From CAZQSL01 sp964595945 (lineage in GTDB: Bacteria; UBP15; UBA6099; JAJRTR01), in contig CAZQSL010000031.1 in NCBI GenBank assembly GCA_964595945.1, positions 1 through 30,700 of the forward strand: a stretch of 30,700 nt of DNA. The letters run 5' to 3'. Made by a program: the position numbers and the translations under genes. The notes beneath the pieces are model-generated. The model saw only the letters and a list, made by a program, of their open reading frames with translations, was not told where the DNA came from and searched no databases. Positions within the stretch are counted from its first letter, which is position 1; each line of letters opens with the position of its first letter. Positions 1 through 8,149 of this stretch are shown here, piece by piece.

Positions 1-900
1 GCCGCGTGATCCGGAGGTTAAGTATGAGCGGGTTAATGCGCACATGCCGAAGCTGAGGTACAGGCGTGTGAAGAATTGTATGATGGCGCTGATGATTTGC
101 AGGGCGATGAGGATGAGGTAGGCGGGAGATGTGAGGGTGTCGAGGGAGAAGGAGTCGGAGAGGGTGGTGGTGTTGGAGAGGATGGTGCGGATGGGGATGT
201 TGATGAAAATGGAGAGAGCGAAGGAGATGGCGGCGGAGAGGATGATGAGTAGGATGATGTCGGTGAGGTTGTTTTTGAGGAATTTCGAAGAGGCGGCGAG
301 AGCGTCCATGGGAGAGAGGTTGCGAGTGAACATGGCGGGGCGCCACATCCAGAAGTAGAGGCGGATGATGATGAGGAAAAGGGTGAGGGGGATGATTGCG
401 AGGATGATGAGGGCGTTGAGGGCGGGGATGTGGGTACGGGCTGAGAAGATGGCGAGCCACAGGAGGATGGCGATGGGGAGGATGGTGATGCAGATGGCGA
501 GGATGCGGCGGTAGAGTTCGCGGAAGAAGAATGCGCCGATGCCGTCAAGGTAGTCCCGGAGTGAGGTATTGCCGGTGGTGGCGGCGCGGGCGAACATGTT
601 GTGCCAGCCGCTTGAGTGGATGAGTGATATGAGGATGAGGTAGGTGGCGATGATGGCGATGGTGATGATGAAGATGGATATGAAGTTGATGAAGGTGTTT
701 ATGATGACGGAAGGGTTGAGGGATGCGCGGGTGAAGAGGTGGAGGATTTTGGAGATGATGGATGAGCCGCCTGCGAGGAGGAAGATGGATATGAAAGAGA
801 TGTTGAGGAAGCAGATGAGGATGGGGGGCAGGAGGATGACGGGGTTGGCGGAGAGAGTGTCCCAGGTTTGTCTGAGTGTGGCGGAGATGTTTTTTTTCAA
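1..900 (-). CDS. multi-pass integral membrane protein (3' end outside window)
   Basis: The frame is open from a TTG at 900-898 to the window edge, giving 300 residues and no stop. I chose TTG because an AAGGA Shine-Dalgarno (minus strand, 912-908) sits 7 bases upstream. The protein has about six hydrophobic segments (residues about 21-45, 67-95, 132-153, 161-188, 212-234 and 260-284) joined by short loops rich in Ser, Thr and Arg. There is no signal peptide and no recognisable catalytic motif. It is the last visible gene of the minus-strand operon, 21 bases after the lipocalin-like gene, so it may act in the inner membrane with that protein. The overall look recalls uncharacterised bacterial membrane proteins related to glycerophosphodiester-phosphodiesterase membrane domains, but I cannot assign a family. 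The coding strand is extremely C/T-rich (ATC, CTC, TCC codons), and this creates spurious open frames on the same strand. Confidence 0.75.
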   Translation of the reverse strand, partial: MKKNISATLRQTWDTLSANPVILLPPILICFLNISFISIFLLAGGSSIISKILHLFTRASLNPSVIINTFINFISIFIITIAIIATYLILISLIHSSGWHNMFARAATTGNTSLRDYLDGIGAFFFRELYRRILAICITILPIAILLWLAIFSARTHIPALNALIILAIIPLTLFLIIIRLYFWMWRPAMFTRNLSPMDALAASSKFLKNNLTDIILLIILSAAISFALSIFINIPIRTILSNTTTLSDSFSLDTLTSPAYLILIALQIISAIIQFFTRLYLSFGMCALTRSYLTSGSRG

Positions 901-921
901 GGGGGTGTCCTTGTGAGGGGT

Positions 922-2091
922 TTATTTTGAATTGTCGTAGCCGACGATGCGGCAGAATCCTTCGCCGGTGAGGTTTTTGGCGGTATAGGGTTTGGGGATG
1001 ACGGAGCCTTTGAAGCGGCAGGGGCCGTACCAGAAGCCGCCGATGCCGCGGTCGATCATCATTTCCGCGTTTTGGAAGACTGGTTCGATCTTGCCCTTGA
1101 TCTGTGGGCTGTCGATGTCGAAGGCGATGGGGTAGTTGTTGCCTGTGACGGGGCTTTTCCAGTAGGCGGTTTCCTTGAGTTTTGGGGACCAGTTTGGGAT
1201 GGCGGTGGTTTTTTTGTGCATGTAGGTGGATGTCTGGCCGGAGATGATGTTGTCCGGGTCGTAGACGCGGACGAGGTGGAGCAGGCTGCCGTTGGAGAGG
1301 CGGAGGGTGATCATGAGGAATCGTTTGAAGGAGTTGGGGTCAGGCTGGCCCCAGTAGTGTTCCATGGAGAATTTGCCGGTGAGTTTTTTTGATGTGCCGT
1401 CGGGGAGGGCGATGGTGGCGGATGCGTGGAGAATGGGCATGGCGTAGCCGATCATGGAGCCGGTGCCCATGCGGATGGGGTTTTCGGTTTCGAAGGTGAT
1501 GGGATCGATGGAGGATTTCATGTCGGCGGTGAGGAGTCCGGCCCATGTGCCGGCGCGGAGGTTGTAGGCGAATTGGGTGGTGGAGGTGCGTGCGATGTGG
1601 TTGTCGAGGAAGTCGATGAGGAGCTGGTATCTGTGGAGCATGGATTGGTTGTCGGTCATGAGTGTGAAGTGGGTGGAAGTGTCGCTGGTGACGCGGTCGA
1701 TGGTGTCCTGGATGGAGGCGTCATCGGGGGATTGCTGGAGTTTGAGGTTGAGTTTTTTGAGGAGGATGCCTTTGACGTAGCCGTGGCCGTAGGAGCGGTA
1801 GTCGGATTGTCCGTCGGGGGTGGCGAGCCAGTTGTAGCCGTTGCGGGTGTGGAGAAAGAGGTTGCCGGTGCGGTTGTAGACGGTTGAGAAGTAGTAGGGG
1901 TTGCCTGCTTCGTCGGTGAGGCGGCCGGCGATGTTCCAGAATTCGAGTGGGATTTCCCAGTGGCCGCCCTCGTGTTTGTAGAAGTCTTCGTCGCGGGGCC
2001 AGTCGTGTTTGGAGGAGGCGATGGCTGTGATGGCGATGATGGCGATGATGAGGGTGGCGATGGCTGTGGTGATGAGAGGCCGTTGTTTCAT
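922..2091 (-). CDS. AttH/CrtC-type lipocalin-like exported protein
   Basis: A 389-residue protein with an N-terminal hydrophobic segment (residues about 6-26) that is a signal peptide or anchor. The remainder reads like the AttH / carotenoid 1,2-hydratase-like lipocalin family. A Trp/Phe-rich strand near residues 44-55 is followed by a G-R-L-x-D-x-x-G-N-x-Y-Y-F-S strand. A second half contains AYWKSP and GFWYGP, and the family-typical ending is GEGFCRIVGYD. Proteins of this family are two-domain beta-barrels thought to bind hydrophobic ligands. In other bacteria AttH-like genes often lie beside ABC transporter genes that move lipids or lipoproteins; no such transporter is visible here. The start is well supported by AAAGGAA 5 bases upstream of the ATG. 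It follows the sigma-54 activator gene by 33 bases and precedes the membrane protein by 21. Enzymatic activity as a hydratase is not implied; ligand binding or lipid handling is an inference. Confidence 0.68.
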   Translation of the reverse strand: MKQRPLITTAIATLIIAIIAITAIASSKHDWPRDEDFYKHEGGHWEIPLEFWNIAGRLTDEAGNPYYFSTVYNRTGNLFLHTRNGYNWLATPDGQSDYRSYGHGYVKGILLKKLNLKLQQSPDDASIQDTIDRVTSDTSTHFTLMTDNQSMLHRYQLLIDFLDNHIARTSTTQFAYNLRAGTWAGLLTADMKSSIDPITFETENPIRMGTGSMIGYAMPILHASATIALPDGTSKKLTGKFSMEHYWGQPDPNSFKRFLMITLRLSNGSLLHLVRVYDPDNIISGQTSTYMHKKTTAIPNWSPKLKETAYWKSPVTGNNYPIAFDIDSPQIKGKIEPVFQNAEMMIDRGIGGFWYGPCRFKGSVIPKPYTAKNLTGEGFCRIVGYDNSK

Positions 2092-2124
2092 GGGTTTCCT
2101 TTCGAGCCCGGAGGGTGGGCCTGG

Positions 2125-3486
2125 TCAGGGTAGTTTGATGTCGAGCGCCTTGATTTTTTTGTATAGATGGCTGCGCTCGATCTGGAGAGAGCGTGCGGTT
2201 TCGCTTATGCGGTAATTATATTCTTTGAGTTTTTGTTCTATGAAGTCTTTTTCAAAATTAAGTGTGGCTTCCTTGAGCGGGAGGTCGATGGGAGTGGGTT
2301 GGGAGGGAGAGAGGGGGGATTTGTGGGGGAGGAATGATGTGACGGCGGAGCGGTCGATGGTTTCGGAGGGGGACATGATGAAGATGCGTTCGATTATGTT
2401 TTTGAGTTCGCGGACGTTGCCTGGCCAGTGGTAGTGGGTGAGGGTGGCGATGGCGTCGTCGGTGAGTATTTTTTTAGTGCGGCCGTATTCTTCGGTGAAG
2501 ACGTTGAAGAAGTGGCGGGAGAGGTAGGAGATGTCTTCGGTGCGGTCACGGAGGGGAGGGACGATGATGGGGATGACATTGAGGCGGTAGTAGAGGTCTT
2601 CGCGGAAGGAGCCCATGCGGATGGCGGTATCGAGGTCTTTGTTGGTGGCGGCGATGACGCGGACGTCGACCTTGATGGTTTCTTCGCCGCCGACGCGCTG
2701 GATTTCGTTTTCCTGGAGGACGCGGAGTACTTTTGCCTGGGTGTCGAGGTGCATGTCGGCGATTTCGTCGAGGAAGATGGTGCCTTTGTGGGCGAGTTCG
2801 AATTTGCCGCGGCGGCGCTGGATGGCGCCTGTGAAGGAGCCGCGTTCGTGGCCGAAAAGTTCGGATTCGATGAGGTCGTGTGGGATGGCGGCGCAGTTGA
2901 CTTTGATGAAGGGTTTTGAGGCGCGAGGGGATGCCTGGTGGAGGGCGCGGGCGACGAGTTCTTTGCCGACGCCGTTTTCGCCGGTGATGAGGACTCTGGA
3001 GGGGGAGGGGCCGACGGTTTCGATGCGGCGGATGAGTTCTTTCATGCAGGGGCTTTGTGCGATGATGTCGTATTTTTGTGCGATTTCGGATCGGAGGGCG
3101 ATGTTTTCGGATTCGAGGCGGCGGAAGTCGATGGCGCGGCGGATGGAGAGGAGGAGTTTGTCGCGGGAGATGGGTTTTTCGAGGAAGTCGTAGGCGCCGA
3201 GTTTTGTGGCCTGGACGGCGGTGGAGATAGTGCCGTGGCCGCTCATGATGATGATGGTGAGATTGGGGTGTTTGTCGCGGGCGATGCGCAGGATTTCGAG
3301 TCCGTCGATGTCCGGGAGCATGACATCGAGGAGGATGGCGTCGAACTGTTGGGAGTCGATGAGGGAGAGCGCGGTGGCGCCGTTGTCGGCGGTGTGTGTG
3401 AGGTGGCCGTCTGATTCGAGTGCCATGGCGATGGTGGTGAGTATGTTTTTTTCGTCGTCGACGATGAGGATCGATGTTTCGTTCAT
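2125..3486 (-). CDS. NtrX/NtrC-type sigma-54-dependent response regulator
   Basis: A 453-residue, full-length three-domain activator. The receiver domain (residues 5-120) has acidic residues D10/D11, phosphoacceptor D54, S82 and K104. The AAA+ domain (about 145-370) has Walker A GENGVGKE (169-176), a sigma-54 contact loop reading GSFTGA (216-221) instead of the usual GAFTGA, Walker B FLDE (238-241) and the arginine-finger segment FREDLYYR (294-301). A Fis-type helix-turn-helix occupies the last 45 residues. It should activate promoters read by RpoN holoenzyme when phosphorylated by its partner. Its ATG lies inside the kinase stop codon (ATGA, 4-base overlap), so the pair is translationally coupled. 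The length and the pairing with a HAMP-containing kinase fit NtrX better than NtrC, but the signal and targets are unknown. I leave the symbol empty because orthology to NtrX was not tested. Confidence 0.95.
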   Translation of the reverse strand: MNETSILIVDDEKNILTTIAMALESDGHLTHTADNGATALSLIDSQQFDAILLDVMLPDIDGLEILRIARDKHPNLTIIIMSGHGTISTAVQATKLGAYDFLEKPISRDKLLLSIRRAIDFRRLESENIALRSEIAQKYDIIAQSPCMKELIRRIETVGPSPSRVLITGENGVGKELVARALHQASPRASKPFIKVNCAAIPHDLIESELFGHERGSFTGAIQRRRGKFELAHKGTIFLDEIADMHLDTQAKVLRVLQENEIQRVGGEETIKVDVRVIAATNKDLDTAIRMGSFREDLYYRLNVIPIIVPPLRDRTEDISYLSRHFFNVFTEEYGRTKKILTDDAIATLTHYHWPGNVRELKNIIERIFIMSPSETIDRSAVTSFLPHKSPLSPSQPTPIDLPLKEATLNFEKDFIEQKLKEYNYRISETARSLQIERSHLYKKIKALDIKLP

Positions 3487-5333
3487 GGTGTGTGTGGGGC
3501 TCCTCGGGGAGGGGTTTTGAGTTCTTTGAAAATGATGGTGAAGGTGGTGCCCTTGTTGGGTTGGCTGTAGACGTCGATGGAAGCGTTGTGGTCCGAGAGG
3601 ATGCGTTTGACGATGGGGAGGCCGAGGCCGGTGCCGGCTGTTTTGGTGGTGAAGTAGGGGGTGAAGATATTGTCGATGATTTCGGGGCTGATGCCTGAGC
3701 CTGAGTCTTCGAATATGGCGAAGATTTCGCCGTGGCGTTTGCGGAGGGATATGGATATGGAGCCGGAGCTGTTGGGGAGGGATTCGATGGCGTTTTTGAT
3801 GAGGTTGGTGAAAACGCGGTTGATCTGGTCGCGGTCGGCGCGGATGGTGAGTGGGGCGTCGTCGTGGTGGTAGTGGATGGTGATGTGAGGAGGTGTGGTG
3901 GTGGTGGTGAAGGTGATGATGGATGTGAGGATTTCGGAGATTTCGACGTCTTCGAATTGAGGTTTGGGCAGCCGTGCGAACTCTGAGAATTCGTTGGCGA
4001 GGCGGCGTAGTTTGTCGACTTCTTCGAGGACGGTGTCGGCGCAGGTGGGGAAGAATTTGTCGAAGGCGGCGGGGTTGTCGGTGTGGGTGGCTTTGAGGTT
4101 TTCCATGGCGAGCTGTATGGGTGAGAGTGGGTTTTTGATTTCGTGGGCCATGCGGCGAGCGATGTCGCTCCAGGCGGCGGTGCGTTCGGTGTAGACGAGT
4201 TTTTCGCGGTAGGAGAGGAGGTCGTGAGCGGTGGTCTGGAGGGTGGCGGTGAGGAGTCCGATTTCGTCGTGGGATTTTATGGGAGGAGGGGAGGCGTCGA
4301 ATTCGCCGCGGCCGATTTTGTGAGCGAAGCGGACGAGGCGGCCGATGGGGCGGGTGATGCCGATGGACATGATGATGGAGAGAAAGAGAGAGAGCGCGAG
4401 GCCGGTGAGAATGACGAGGATGGCGTCGGCTTTGGTTTTTCTGAGGATGTTGGTGAGTTGGCCGCGGGGGACGCCGATGAGGATGTAGCCGAGGATTTCG
4501 GGGCTGCGGGGAGGGCGAAGGGGGATGCCGCCGACCATGAATTTTTTGTTGCCGGATCGGACGTGGGTGGTGACGCGGGAGTTGGCGGCGATACTGGAGA
4601 GGAATGCTGGGGAGACAGGGAGAGCGGCGGCGGGGTCGCCGGATTCGGAGGAGGCGGTAGGGGTGGTGCCGACGAGGAGTACGACGCGTGAGGATGTGAG
4701 GCGCTGGAGGCGCTGGATGTAGTCTTCGCCGATGCGTTTTGCGGCGAGGAGTACGGCCATGGTTTCGTCGCGGTATTTGATGGGCTGGTAGACCATGGCG
4801 GTGACGGTGTGGCGGCCCTGGATTGTTTCCTGTTTGATGAGGATGCGGGGGATGCCGGTGCGTGTGACTTCGAGGAATGTGGGGTCGTTGTGGTAGGAGG
4901 AGCCGAAGTGTGCGGGGTCGGCGCCGTCGGCGATGAGGAGTGCGTCGGAGGCGCTGACGATTTTGAGGATGTCGAGTCCGGTGGTGTCGCGTATGGTGAC
5001 GATGCGTTCGATGAAGTGGCCTGCGCCGGTGTCGGTGGTGGAGAGCATGGTGACGGAGGCGATATCTTCGATCATGGATTGGTCCTGGGCGATGGTGCGG
5101 GCCTGGATTTGGGTGTTGTTGATGAGGGATTCGTAGTCGCTACGGATGCCTGTGAGGGCGAGCATGACGCGTTCGCGGGAGATTTCGTCGAAGTATTCGG
5201 GGACCCGGCGAGAGAGGATGGCGAGCATGGCGCCGATGGTGAGTGTGAACATGAGGAGGAAAGAGAGTACGAGGCGCGTGCGTATGGGTATGGTGCGCCG
5301 GAATGGGGTGTGGGTATCGGGAGTGTGTGGCAT
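3483..5333 (-). CDS. NtrY-like membrane sensor histidine kinase
   Basis: A 616-residue kinase. It has a first membrane span at residues about 20-41, a large periplasmic sensor region (about 42-300) and a second span (about 303-327). A HAMP domain with the typical RPIGRL start (328-333) follows, then a HisKA domain with phosphoacceptor H397 in MAHEIKNPLSPIQ, and a HATPase_c domain. The ATPase shows the N-box NLIKNAIE (510-517), G1 DSGSGI (543-548) and G2 GTGLGL (567-572), so it should be active. The H-box is the NtrY type. No clear PAS domain lies between HAMP and HisKA, where classical NtrY carries one. The periplasmic region (mixed alpha/beta, ending ILGYILIGVP) may be Cache/double-PAS-like, suggesting a small-molecule or envelope signal. 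It overlaps the response regulator by 4 bases and starts 12 bases after the binding-protein gene, which may feed it a ligand signal. The ribosome-binding site is weak, consistent with coupled translation. Confidence 0.93.
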   Translation of the reverse strand: MPHTPDTHTPFRRTIPIRTRLVLSFLLMFTLTIGAMLAILSRRVPEYFDEISRERVMLALTGIRSDYESLINNTQIQARTIAQDQSMIEDIASVTMLSTTDTGAGHFIERIVTIRDTTGLDILKIVSASDALLIADGADPAHFGSSYHNDPTFLEVTRTGIPRILIKQETIQGRHTVTAMVYQPIKYRDETMAVLLAAKRIGEDYIQRLQRLTSSRVVLLVGTTPTASSESGDPAAALPVSPAFLSSIAANSRVTTHVRSGNKKFMVGGIPLRPPRSPEILGYILIGVPRGQLTNILRKTKADAILVILTGLALSLFLSIIMSIGITRPIGRLVRFAHKIGRGEFDASPPPIKSHDEIGLLTATLQTTAHDLLSYREKLVYTERTAAWSDIARRMAHEIKNPLSPIQLAMENLKATHTDNPAAFDKFFPTCADTVLEEVDKLRRLANEFSEFARLPKPQFEDVEISEILTSIITFTTTTTPPHITIHYHHDDAPLTIRADRDQINRVFTNLIKNAIESLPNSSGSISISLRKRHGEIFAIFEDSGSGISPEIIDNIFTPYFTTKTAGTGLGLPIVKRILSDHNASIDVYSQPNKGTTFTIIFKELKTPPRGAPHTP

Positions 5334-5345
5334 GGTGTATGGGGT

Positions 5346-6803
5346 TCAGCGGATGTAGGCGTCGTCGAGGTCGAGGTTGCCGTACGGGCCGATGGTGAGT
5401 CCTTTCACGGATGGTTTTGAGAGGTATGAGGGGTGGTAGGAGAAGAGAGTGAGGATGTGAGGGGTTTTTATTTCGGCGGTTGGGTGTTTTTTCTTGTGAG
5501 AGATGCGGAGAGAGAGTGTGATGTAGTCCGAGCCGAATCTGGGGTTGAAGAGAGTTTCGGAGAGGGAGTCGGTCATGTCGAGGAGCATTGGGGTGGAGCG
5601 GAGTATCATGGCTGGTGCGGAGGTGTCGCTGTAGGAGAGGAGGTCGGCGGGGCCTTTTGGGACGGTGGTGATCTGGATGTCGAGTTTTTTGAGGTCGTAT
5701 TTGATTTTTTCGGCGATGAGCTGGAGTTCGGGGATGTGTGCCTGGTACCATAGCTGGAGGGTTGGGGAGGTGGAGGCAGCGCGCGCGGTGGCTTTTGGGT
5801 CGCCGGGTTTTGTGGAATTGTTTTGTGGTGATGCGTTGTTGTTGAGGATGGCTTTGACGATGCCGTCGCGGTCGATTTTTGATGAAATGGCGCGGCGGTA
5901 TGCGACTTTGGAGAATGGGGGGATTGTGGGGTTGATGTCGAGGAAGTAGAGGCGTTTCATCTGGCCGGGCATGAGGGAGGGGATGTAGTATTTTTCGAGG
6001 TTGCTGAGGCCGCTGATGGGGGAGTCGGTGATGTCGAGGGTGCCGCGTTTGAATTCTGTGAGGCGGTCGCGGCCGTCGCGGACTGGTTTGAATGTGATTG
6101 AGTCGAGGTAGGGGCGTCCGTTTCTGTAAGAGTCGAAGGCGGTGAGGGTGGTTTCTCCTTTTTGGGAGCGGCCTTTTATCTTGAAGGGGCCTGTGCCGGA
6201 GGGGATGCCCTGTCCGTTGTAGGAGGTGGAGATGATGGATGCGGCGGGGAGGGATAGGTATTTGAGGAGGAGGGGCTGTTTGCGGGTGAGTTTTAGCTGA
6301 AAGGTGAGTGTGCCTGTGAGTCTGAAGCCTGAGAGGGAGGGTGATTTGCCGTCGCGGTATTTGTCGGCGCCTTCGAGGTCGCGGAGTATCCAGGAGTAGG
6401 GGGAGGAGTTGCTTTTGAGGAGGCGGCGCATGGAGTGGAGTACGTCGGCGGCGTCGAGGGGAGATCCGTCGTGGAAGAGGATGCCGGGCTTGAGGGTGAA
6501 GGTGTAAGTGAGGCCGTCGGAGGAGATGGAGGGGAGGGATTCGATGAGGACAGGTGTGGTGGTGCCGGAGATGGTAGTGGAGACGAGGGGTTCGAAGACG
6601 TTGGTGACGAGGGAGAATTCTTGTTCGGAAAACGCGGTGGCTGGGTCTGAGGAGATGTATTTATAGGGAGTGCCGATGGTGAGGGAGCCGCCGAATCGCG
6701 GGGGCAGGGCGGGCTGTAGGGGGTGGGCGAAGGCGAATGTGAAGATTGCTGTGAGGAGGATGAGTGCGGCGGGGTGTCGTGTGGCTGGTATGCGGGTTTT
6801 CAT
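5346..6803 (-). CDS. family-5 (OppA/DppA-type) extracellular solute-binding protein
   Basis: A 485-residue exported protein with a signal peptide (residues about 1-27, basic start, hydrophobic core, AFA-type cleavage). There is no lipobox cysteine, so it should be periplasmic and soluble. The mature part follows the SBP_bac_5 pattern: GGSLTIG strand at the mature start, NVFEPLV, the P-x-L-I-E-S-L-P-S-x-S-x-D-G-x-x-Y-T-F block, FHDGSPLDAADV, and the GTGPFKI signature. Proteins of this family bind oligopeptides, nickel complexes, opines or sugars for ABC import. It is at the short end of the family, with an abbreviated second lobe. No permease or ATPase gene lies in this operon. Its position, 22 bases after the secreted protein gene and 12 bases before the sensor kinase, suggests either a ligand receptor for the kinase or a subunit for a transporter encoded elsewhere. 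The ligand cannot be read from the sequence. Confidence 0.88.
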   Translation of the reverse strand: MKTRIPATRHPAALILLTAIFTFAFAHPLQPALPPRFGGSLTIGTPYKYISSDPATAFSEQEFSLVTNVFEPLVSTTISGTTTPVLIESLPSISSDGLTYTFTLKPGILFHDGSPLDAADVLHSMRRLLKSNSSPYSWILRDLEGADKYRDGKSPSLSGFRLTGTLTFQLKLTRKQPLLLKYLSLPAASIISTSYNGQGIPSGTGPFKIKGRSQKGETTLTAFDSYRNGRPYLDSITFKPVRDGRDRLTEFKRGTLDITDSPISGLSNLEKYYIPSLMPGQMKRLYFLDINPTIPPFSKVAYRRAISSKIDRDGIVKAILNNNASPQNNSTKPGDPKATARAASTSPTLQLWYQAHIPELQLIAEKIKYDLKKLDIQITTVPKGPADLLSYSDTSAPAMILRSTPMLLDMTDSLSETLFNPRFGSDYITLSLRISHKKKHPTAEIKTPHILTLFSYHPSYLSKPSVKGLTIGPYGNLDLDDAYIR

Positions 6804-6825
6804 GTTGGGTAGTCCAGTCAGGGTA

Positions 6826-7992
6826 TCAGGAGCCGAATTTGGGCCGGATGCGGAAGAAGGCGCGCGAGCCGGCTGGTTTTTCGACTATGCCGAAGATTTC
6901 GGGCATGCCGTCGGAGTCGAAGTCGTAGATGGTTGCGGTGGTGATGGCGCCGGGGAAAGGCTGGCTGCGCCATTTTTCTTCGAGGCGTCCGTTTTTGTAT
7001 TCGAGGACGACGATGGCGTCGTTTTTCCACGAGGTAGTAGTGGTGATGACGAAAGAGGATGTGGCCGTGTGCGGGCAGAGGACGATGCCGCCGAAGCTTG
7101 GGGCTGTCTCGAAGACTGGTTTTGAGGGGGATTCGTAGACTCTGATTTCGCCGTTGCCGGTGGCGGTGGCGATGCGTGTGGCTGGCGGGTCGGATTTGAT
7201 GATTTTCATGGCACAGGCGGAGAAGTAGTCGCCTGAGATGTGGAATGGGGTTTTAGTGGGTTTTGGGCCTGATGTGTCGACGATGGTGGTGGTGGCGGGG
7301 TCGAATGTGATGATGCCTTTGCCGTAGGTGGCCATGATGTTGATGCCGGGGGTGGAGCCTGTGCCTGCGAAGTGGGTGGAGATGCGGCCGGATTTTTCGA
7401 GTCCGTTTTCGGTCCAGCGGTAGGCTGCCGATTTCGGCACCTTGTTGAGTGAGACGTAGATCATCTGCCGGCCTTTGAATTTGCCGGTGTGGATGCCGCC
7501 GGCGAATCCGCGACGCGGGTATGGTTTCGGAAAGCGGCCTTCCCATTCGCGCTTTGTGGTTTTTGCCGAAGTGAAGTGGAAGACTTCGATGGCGCTGGTG
7601 GTGAGGGCGAAGATGCCAGGTGCGCCGCCGGTTTCGCCTGGTGCTACGGTGAGGCTGATGGGCGGCAATTTTGGTGTGTCGCCGGTGAAAAATTCGGCTT
7701 GGCCCGGGACGGGTTTCGGGAAAGCTCTGAAGCGCTGTGGAGGTGAGGGTTTCGCGGGCCGTGATTTTGCCGTGGAGCCGGTGGACGCCGGAGCCGGCTG
7801 GGGGGCGAAGTCGTCGGTCTGATCGGTATCGTCGTCATATTCCGGGATGTCTTCTACCGGGGGAGCGGCGGTCTCGAATGTTGCCGCGAATGCCGTGCAC
7901 GCTGCGTCGTGCAGAGGGGCGGAGACGGTGAGGGTCAAAAATATGGCCGTGGCGGCAAAAATAGTTGCCGCGGTGAAGACTTTCTTTTTCAA
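6826..7992 (-). CDS. secreted protein of unknown function with DxDxDG-type (VCBS/FG-GAP-like) motif
   Basis: A 388-residue protein beginning at a TTG (7992-7990). There is no in-frame ATG between this codon and the upstream region, and a purine-rich AGGGA lies 9 bases upstream. The N-terminus is a clear signal peptide (KKK, then a hydrophobic Ala-rich core to about residue 36). An acidic and Pro/Ala-rich linker (about 45-90) follows. The body is all-beta in appearance, with repeated motifs such as ATYGKGIITFD, RIATATGNGEIRVYE and, near the C-terminus, DFDSDGMPEI. The last is the Asp-rich calcium loop of VCBS/FG-GAP beta-propeller repeats. A periplasmic or surface propeller is therefore plausible, but no specific function can be assigned. 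It is the first gene of the six-gene minus-strand operon and is preceded by a sigma-70-type promoter and an approximately 80-base leader. The leader contains short GC-rich hairpins. Confidence 0.8.
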   Translation of the reverse strand: MKKKVFTAATIFAATAIFLTLTVSAPLHDAACTAFAATFETAAPPVEDIPEYDDDTDQTDDFAPQPAPASTGSTAKSRPAKPSPPQRFRAFPKPVPGQAEFFTGDTPKLPPISLTVAPGETGGAPGIFALTTSAIEVFHFTSAKTTKREWEGRFPKPYPRRGFAGGIHTGKFKGRQMIYVSLNKVPKSAAYRWTENGLEKSGRISTHFAGTGSTPGINIMATYGKGIITFDPATTTIVDTSGPKPTKTPFHISGDYFSACAMKIIKSDPPATRIATATGNGEIRVYESPSKPVFETAPSFGGIVLCPHTATSSFVITTTTSWKNDAIVVLEYKNGRLEEKWRSQPFPGAITTATIYDFDSDGMPEIFGIVEKPAGSRAFFRIRPKFGS

Positions 7993-8077
7993 GGATGCAC
8001 ATCCCTGCCATCTCCCCCGGGCCGTGTGACGGCGGGGGGATGAGCCGTGTTCAATCAGCGCATGGGCGCTTGTATAA

Positions 8078-8106
8078 ATTATAGGGTCAATCGCGCGTGC
8101 TGCAAA
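8078..8106 (-). promoter_or_regulatory. sigma-70-type promoter for the minus-strand operon
   Basis: Reading the minus strand, TTTGCA (8106-8101) is separated by 17 bases from a perfect TATAAT (8083-8078). Transcription would start near 8071 and give a leader of about 80 bases before the TTG of the secreted-protein gene. The leader includes a short AGCGC/GCGCT hairpin and a GCCGT/ACGGC hairpin. The -35 matches consensus at 4 of 6 positions. No comparable promoter was seen between the downstream genes, and gaps there are 34 bases or less, so all six genes may depend on it. Confidence 0.55.
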
Positions 8107-8125
8107 TTATTGATGGTTTCTGTTG

Positions 8126-8149
8126 GAAAAAAAGCGCCGGGTCAGCACT
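8126..8149 (-). terminator. weak intrinsic terminator of the URO-D-family gene
   Basis: On the minus strand the stop codon is embedded in a short hairpin. Arms AGTGC (8149-8145) and GCGCT (8137-8133) pair with one G-U and enclose a 7-base loop, and a run of six further T residues follows immediately. The stem is only 5 bp, so termination may be partial and some readthrough into the downstream operon is possible. Confidence 0.45.

Noticed and set aside
33..548. 171-codon Ser/Pro-rich frame on the minus strand
   Set aside because: It is a frame-shifted shadow of the TTG-initiated membrane protein gene, which has a good ribosome-binding site and hydrophobic segments.
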